From Pseudomonadota bacterium (GTDB lineage: Bacteria > SAR324 > XYD2-FULL-50-16 > JAHJRI01), in assembly GCA_022360105.1 (NCBI GenBank), contig JAKSDL010000231.1:1-8830 (forward strand): 8,830 nucleotides of DNA, in the 5' to 3' direction. A program made the translations under genes and the position numbers. Numbering within the stretch: position 1 is the first letter of the stretch; each line of letters opens with the position of its first letter. This document shows, one piece after another, positions 6,656 to 8,830 of the stretch. The notes beneath the pieces are model-generated. The model ran no database searches. It worked only from the letters and a program-made list of their open reading frames with translations, and was not told the DNA's origin.

Positions 6656-7609
6656 CTATTTTTCAGATCCGTTTGACAATAAAGGCTGGTAAATACCAAC
6701 TTTAAGGATGCAGTATTTCAAAGCAAAGGCTCCGATGGTATGGGCGATGATTGCACCTATCAATGCTGCATGACCGATGTCACCAATAAAGTATCCGGCC
6801 AATGAAACCACCAACGGAATAAGAATGCCAAGTATGATGACACCAAGCCAGAAAGGAATTGCAACTTTGCCGGCTAAAAGTTGCTTTGAAGAAAATCCTG
6901 CTGTTTCTGAGCGGTAGGTGGAGTTTAACAGGTAAGTTGCAATTAGAAGTATGTTAACCAATAACAGAATTCTGGTGACAGACTCCAGCATAATGATGTC
7001 CACACCAGCTGTGAACAAACCTATACCGATAAGAAGAGCGAGCCCGTCAGCTATTCCGGCATTGATGATAACGATGGGCAATAAACCGGTATTCCAAAAG
7101 GGAACACTTTTACAAAAACTCATCATGAAACCGGTATAAATTGCTGTAAGAATTGCTCCAAAGCCACCCAATATTCGAAATGCGATGTCAAGGTTGTGTA
7201 AGGTCGCTGTGCTGATTCCTGTGCTTTGACCGGTCGACATTAATATATAGCCGATTAGTAGCTGTATGAAACCAAAACCGGCAAAGAGAATAGTAAAAAA
7301 GAATCCCCTGGCTATCCAGGAAGTTCTCCACGCTTTGGTAAAAGGAGGTAATGCTCTCCAGAATCGAGTTGGTTTACCAAGATAGATTAAGTGGATCGGT
7401 AGCTTGATAGCCATGACAATGAGCCAGCCGGCTAATGCTCCCCACCAGTTGTTAACAAAAATAGAGACCAGGTACAAACCGGTTCCCAAACTGCCAAAAA
7501 CCTCTGTCAGCCAGATCAACAGACCTTCACGCTGAATCCAGTCGGTCTGCTGCATTGGCTTGACCATCCACTCATGGCTGACCATCCATTGACGACGTGT
7601 GTGCTGCAT
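6656..7609 (-). CDS. NrfD/PsrC-family membrane subunit, eight predicted helices, 317 aa
   Basis: Integral membrane anchor that in this family exchanges electrons with menaquinone and connects to a four-cluster iron-sulfur subunit. Hydrophobic segments fall at about residues 30-52, 55-77, 99-123, 140-163, 173-199, 207-228, 249-276 and 279-302, the eight-helix layout of PsrC-type NrfD proteins. Family-like motifs include KLPIHLIYLGKPTRFWRA (69-86) after the second helix, TSWIARGFFF at the third, and YTGFMMS...VPFWNT between the fourth and fifth. The N-terminal 25 residues are polar with no signal peptide. GGAGAG stands five bases before the ATG. The gene begins 11 bases after the stop of the iron-sulfur gene and ends 27 bases before the catalytic gene. 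No heme-binding pattern of NarI/FdnI type is apparent. Family assignment is firm; whether it reduces or oxidises quinone, or pumps protons, cannot be told. Confidence 0.9.
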   Translation of the reverse strand: MQHTRRQWMVSHEWMVKPMQQTDWIQREGLLIWLTEVFGSLGTGLYLVSIFVNNWWGALAGWLIVMAIKLPIHLIYLGKPTRFWRALPPFTKAWRTSWIARGFFFTILFAGFGFIQLLIGYILMSTGQSTGISTATLHNLDIAFRILGGFGAILTAIYTGFMMSFCKSVPFWNTGLLPIVIINAGIADGLALLIGIGLFTAGVDIIMLESVTRILLLVNILLIATYLLNSTYRSETAGFSSKQLLAGKVAIPFWLGVIILGILIPLVVSLAGYFIGDIGHAALIGAIIAHTIGAFALKYCILKVGIYQPLLSNGSEK

Positions 7610-7620
7610 ATTTTCTCTCC

Positions 7621-8388
7621 CTATTTAGTTACCTGATCTAGTTTACCAATGGCGTCCGCTTGAACGGTACTCTTTGTAGATACGTTATAACCGGTTCTAG
7701 CATGTTCCGGGGCAACGTTGTCCTTTCCCCCGATCTTGCCATCCACATAATAAACCGAAGGATCCGTGCCAAATTCCGAATGCAGCTGGATGCCTTTTCG
7801 ATCCCGGATTAGTCTTGAAATTTCGCTGTTTGGGTCATCCAAGTCCCCAAATGTCAAAGCTCTGGCCTGGCAGGTATTTACACAGGCTGGTGTTGCATCC
7901 CTATCTACCCCCGGTTTAAGACCTTTGGGTATCCCTGCATCAATTTTCTCAACGCAAAAGTTACATTTTTGGGTAGTACCGGTCTGGTGCGGATAATTTT
8001 TTTCACGAGCTTTCTCGAATCGTGTTTTTTCATGATTCGGAAAGTAATTCATCATTTTATCTTTCGCCAAATAAGTTCGGTTCTGATAAGGGCAGGCGAT
8101 GACACAATAGCGGCATCCCATGCAAAGATTGTTGTCGATATCTACAATTCCATCCGGTCTTCGGTGTGTGGCCTCGGTCGGGCAGGCGTCAACACATGGT
8201 GCGTCTTGACAATGATTACAGCGCACAGCCCAGGTGGAAACATCCACGGTGTAGTTTTCTTCAACCTCATAGGCAATCAGCTTTACCCAGGCAATTCCAA
8301 ATGGCAGATAGTGTTCAACTCTGCATGCAGCCACGCAACCGTGACATCTCATGCATTTTGATAAATCGATTACCATTCCCCATCTCAT
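7621..8388 (-). CDS. Four-cluster ferredoxin-like subunit (NrfC/PsrB/DmsB family), 255 aa
   Basis: Electron-transfer subunit expected to bridge the Cys-ligated molybdopterin protein and the NrfD subunit. Sixteen cysteines form four [4Fe-4S] motifs: C12/C15/C18/C22, C57/C60/C65/C69, C89/C92/C95/C99, and C142/C145/C169/C173. The DAPCVDACPTEA segment around the second motif and the C-x2-C...C-x3-C split fourth motif are standard for the family. After residue 180 comes a polar tail containing DPSVYYVDGKIGG. There is no Tat or Sec signal, so it should face the cytoplasm, unlike the usual periplasmic PsrB/NrfC arrangement. AGGAG lies about seven bases before the ATG. It is the first gene of operon A. 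Its C-terminus lacks the beta-barrel of the AthB-like protein encoded at 653-1465, which separates the two subunits' roles. Confidence 0.9.
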   Translation of the reverse strand: MRWGMVIDLSKCMRCHGCVAACRVEHYLPFGIAWVKLIAYEVEENYTVDVSTWAVRCNHCQDAPCVDACPTEATHRRPDGIVDIDNNLCMGCRYCVIACPYQNRTYLAKDKMMNYFPNHEKTRFEKAREKNYPHQTGTTQKCNFCVEKIDAGIPKGLKPGVDRDATPACVNTCQARALTFGDLDDPNSEISRLIRDRKGIQLHSEFGTDPSVYYVDGKIGGKDNVAPEHARTGYNVSTKSTVQADAIGKLDQVTK

Positions 8389-8443
8389 TGTTTTCTCCTA
8401 TTACGTTCTTGCTATTACTATCCTGTTTTTTTCACCTTACTTC

Positions 8444-8459
8444 TGCAGCAAGTATTCCA
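8444..8459 (-). promoter_or_regulatory. Weak sigma-54-like promoter candidate for operon A
   Basis: The minus strand reads TGGAATACTTGCTGCA. GG and GC are exactly 10 bases apart, as in the -24/-12 elements, and TGG and TGCA agree with consensus, but the CAC after the first GG is replaced. Transcription would start near 8433, about 45 bases before the ATG at 8388. No good sigma-70 pair was seen nearby. No activator gene or site is visible in the window. Confidence 0.22.
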
Positions 8460-8469
8460 CTTTTGGGTA

Positions 8470-8497
8470 TTTTAGATTTTAGATTTAAGATTTTATA
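8470..8497. repeat. Heptanucleotide tandem repeat, about four units
   Basis: Successive 7-base units TTTTAGA, TTTTAGA, TTTAAGA, TTTTATA. The reverse complement of 8471-8494 matches 8746-8770 with one mismatch and one inserted base, so the two tracts form a long inverted pair about 250 bases apart. Confidence 0.6.
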
Positions 8498-8509
8498 TTT
8501 ACAGGTTGT

Positions 8510-8524
8510 GACGGCTGCGCCGTC
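8510..8524. repeat. Small perfect hairpin
   Basis: GACGGC and GCCGTC form a 6-base stem around TGC. It is GC-rich in an AT-rich setting and resembles the core of the REP-like copy at 312-340 (the shared string GGCTGCGCC), but the GTAG lead is missing. Confidence 0.4.
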
Positions 8525-8554
8525 CATTAATAAATAAAAAAAACAGTAGCTATT

Positions 8555-8590
8555 CACCTCAGAGACACAGAGCTTACAGGGAAAAGATTT
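8555..8590. repeat. Degenerate CACAGAG-type intergenic repeat
   Basis: The stretch CACCTCAGAGACACAGAG followed by an A/G-rich run resembles a short-period CACAGAG repeat that recurs between genes in many unrelated bacteria. This copy is decayed and the recognition is from memory; no function is proposed. Confidence 0.25.
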
Positions 8591-8681
8591 AAAACAATGA
8601 AGTAACAAACACATGTAGGAATACTGCCACTATTGAAGTACAGCTGAACTGAGTATTCGTAAAAAAATAGAAGGGGTTAGA

Positions 8682-8708
8682 AAACTCCAAGGCGGAGACT
8701 TGGAGTTT
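8682..8708. repeat. Ten-base-stem hairpin
   Basis: AAACTCCAAG (8682-8691) pairs perfectly with CTTGGAGTTT (8699-8708) around a 7-base loop. It lies about 65 bases after the stop of the right-edge gene and could be its terminator or a processing hairpin: on the minus strand the stem ends in TTT, followed by a mixed sequence, so a terminator role is weak. Confidence 0.4.
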
Positions 8709-8720
8709 AAGGTGTGAGGT

Positions 8721-8737
8721 TGGCAGCGTAGCTGCCA
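8721..8737. repeat. Seven-base-stem hairpin
   Basis: TGGCAGC (8721-8727) and GCTGCCA (8731-8737) pair around GTA. It is 12 bases from the larger hairpin at 8682-8708, so the two would stack in a transcript leaving the right-edge gene. Confidence 0.4.
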
Positions 8738-8745
8738 CATTACAG

Positions 8746-8770
8746 AAAATCTTAGATCTAAAATCCTAAA
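8746..8770. repeat. Inverted copy of the heptanucleotide tract
   Basis: Near-complement of 8471-8494 (one mismatch, one extra base). It begins three bases after the stop codon of the right-edge gene and includes the palindrome TTAGATCTAA. Confidence 0.55.
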
Positions 8771-8773
8771 TGT

Positions 8774-8830
8774 TTAATACATTGAATTGGGCAGGAATAG
8801 TACGAGCTGGGGAAAAGCAATCAGGATGGC
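8774..8830 (-). CDS. Partial 3' end of a probable TRAP-transporter large permease (DctM-like)
   Basis: The minus-strand frame entering from the right edge reads AILIAFPQLVLFLPNSMY and stops with TAA at 8776-8774. A hydrophobic stretch followed by FPQ, a short hydrophobic run and LPN is how many DctM/TRAP large permeases end, so this is the proposed family. TRAP systems import organic acids and similar anions with a binding protein, and would suit a locus for an imported aromatic or organic acid. Only 18 residues are visible, so the assignment is tentative. The gene is in the same direction as operon A but 385 bases upstream of it, with hairpins between, so cotranscription is doubtful. Confidence 0.4.
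   Translation of the reverse strand, partial: AILIAFPQLVLFLPNSMY

Noticed and set aside
7969..8537. Overlapping plus-strand open frames of 123 and 130 codons
   Set aside because: Antisense to the four-cluster subunit gene, whose sixteen ordered cysteines make the minus strand certain.
8432..8614. 60-codon minus-strand open frame before operon A
   Set aside because: It runs through the heptamer repeats and a hairpin, has no ribosome binding site I can support and no recognisable protein features.
8770..8830. Plus-strand ATG open to the right edge
   Set aside because: Its translation shows no family signal and there is no Shine-Dalgarno sequence; the opposite strand reads as a plausible permease C-terminus.
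1..8830. CRISPR array, tRNA, rRNA or insertion-sequence transposase
   Set aside because: No regularly spaced repeats, no cloverleaf or rRNA-like stretch and no transposase frame were seen on either strand.

Overview
The window looks like a piece of the chromosome of an anaerobic bacterium, most likely a sulfate-reducing or related deltaproteobacterium (Desulfobacterota). This rests on content: five consecutive minus-strand genes for molybdenum/tungsten bis-MGD enzymes and their iron-sulfur and membrane partners, the close match of two of them to the Pelobacter acidigallici phloroglucinol pathway enzyme, and REP-like palindromes in the gaps. The taxonomic call is an inference; no rRNA or marker gene is present.

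Reading in the direction of transcription (right to left): at the right edge, 8774-8830 is the last 18 codons of a membrane protein that resembles the C-terminus of a TRAP-transporter large permease (DctM). A gene-free stretch of about 385 bases follows (8389-8773), with near-complementary heptanucleotide repeats at its outer part and several small hairpins. Operon A (8388-4385) encodes a four-cluster ferredoxin-like subunit, an eight-helix NrfD/PsrC-type membrane subunit and a 747-residue molybdopterin oxidoreductase with an N-terminal [4Fe-4S] motif and a Cys metal ligand. The catalytic protein resembles acetylene hydratase and polysulfide/thiosulfate reductases. A 289-base gap carries a REP-like hairpin, a larger imperfect hairpin and a candidate promoter. 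Operon B (4095-653) encodes an 876-residue catalytic subunit and a 270-residue iron-sulfur subunit that match pyrogallol-phloroglucinol transhydroxylase (AthL/AthB) in length, domain order and local motifs. A strong, symmetrical intrinsic terminator at 591-630 ends it. Beyond it, 53-590 has three REP-like elements and a TATAAT flanked by two dyads. At the left edge the first 17 codons of a probable B12-binding radical SAM protein begin at base 52.

Working model: operon B hydroxylates or rearranges a phenolic or related substrate in the cytoplasm. Operon A is a cytoplasm-facing, membrane-anchored reductase or oxidase that exchanges electrons with the quinone pool. Neither catalytic protein carries a Tat signal. 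The most interesting points are that the AthB-like subunit has a complete four-cluster cysteine set, whereas by recollection the Pelobacter subunit has three clusters; that the AthL-like pocket keeps His/Asp/Ser but apparently not the Arg/Trp/Tyr substrate contacts; and that the acetylene-hydratase-like protein has His where that enzyme has its catalytic Asp. Together these suggest a redox system with an unassigned substrate rather than a standard transhydroxylase locus. Comparisons with Pelobacter proteins are from memory and need a real alignment.
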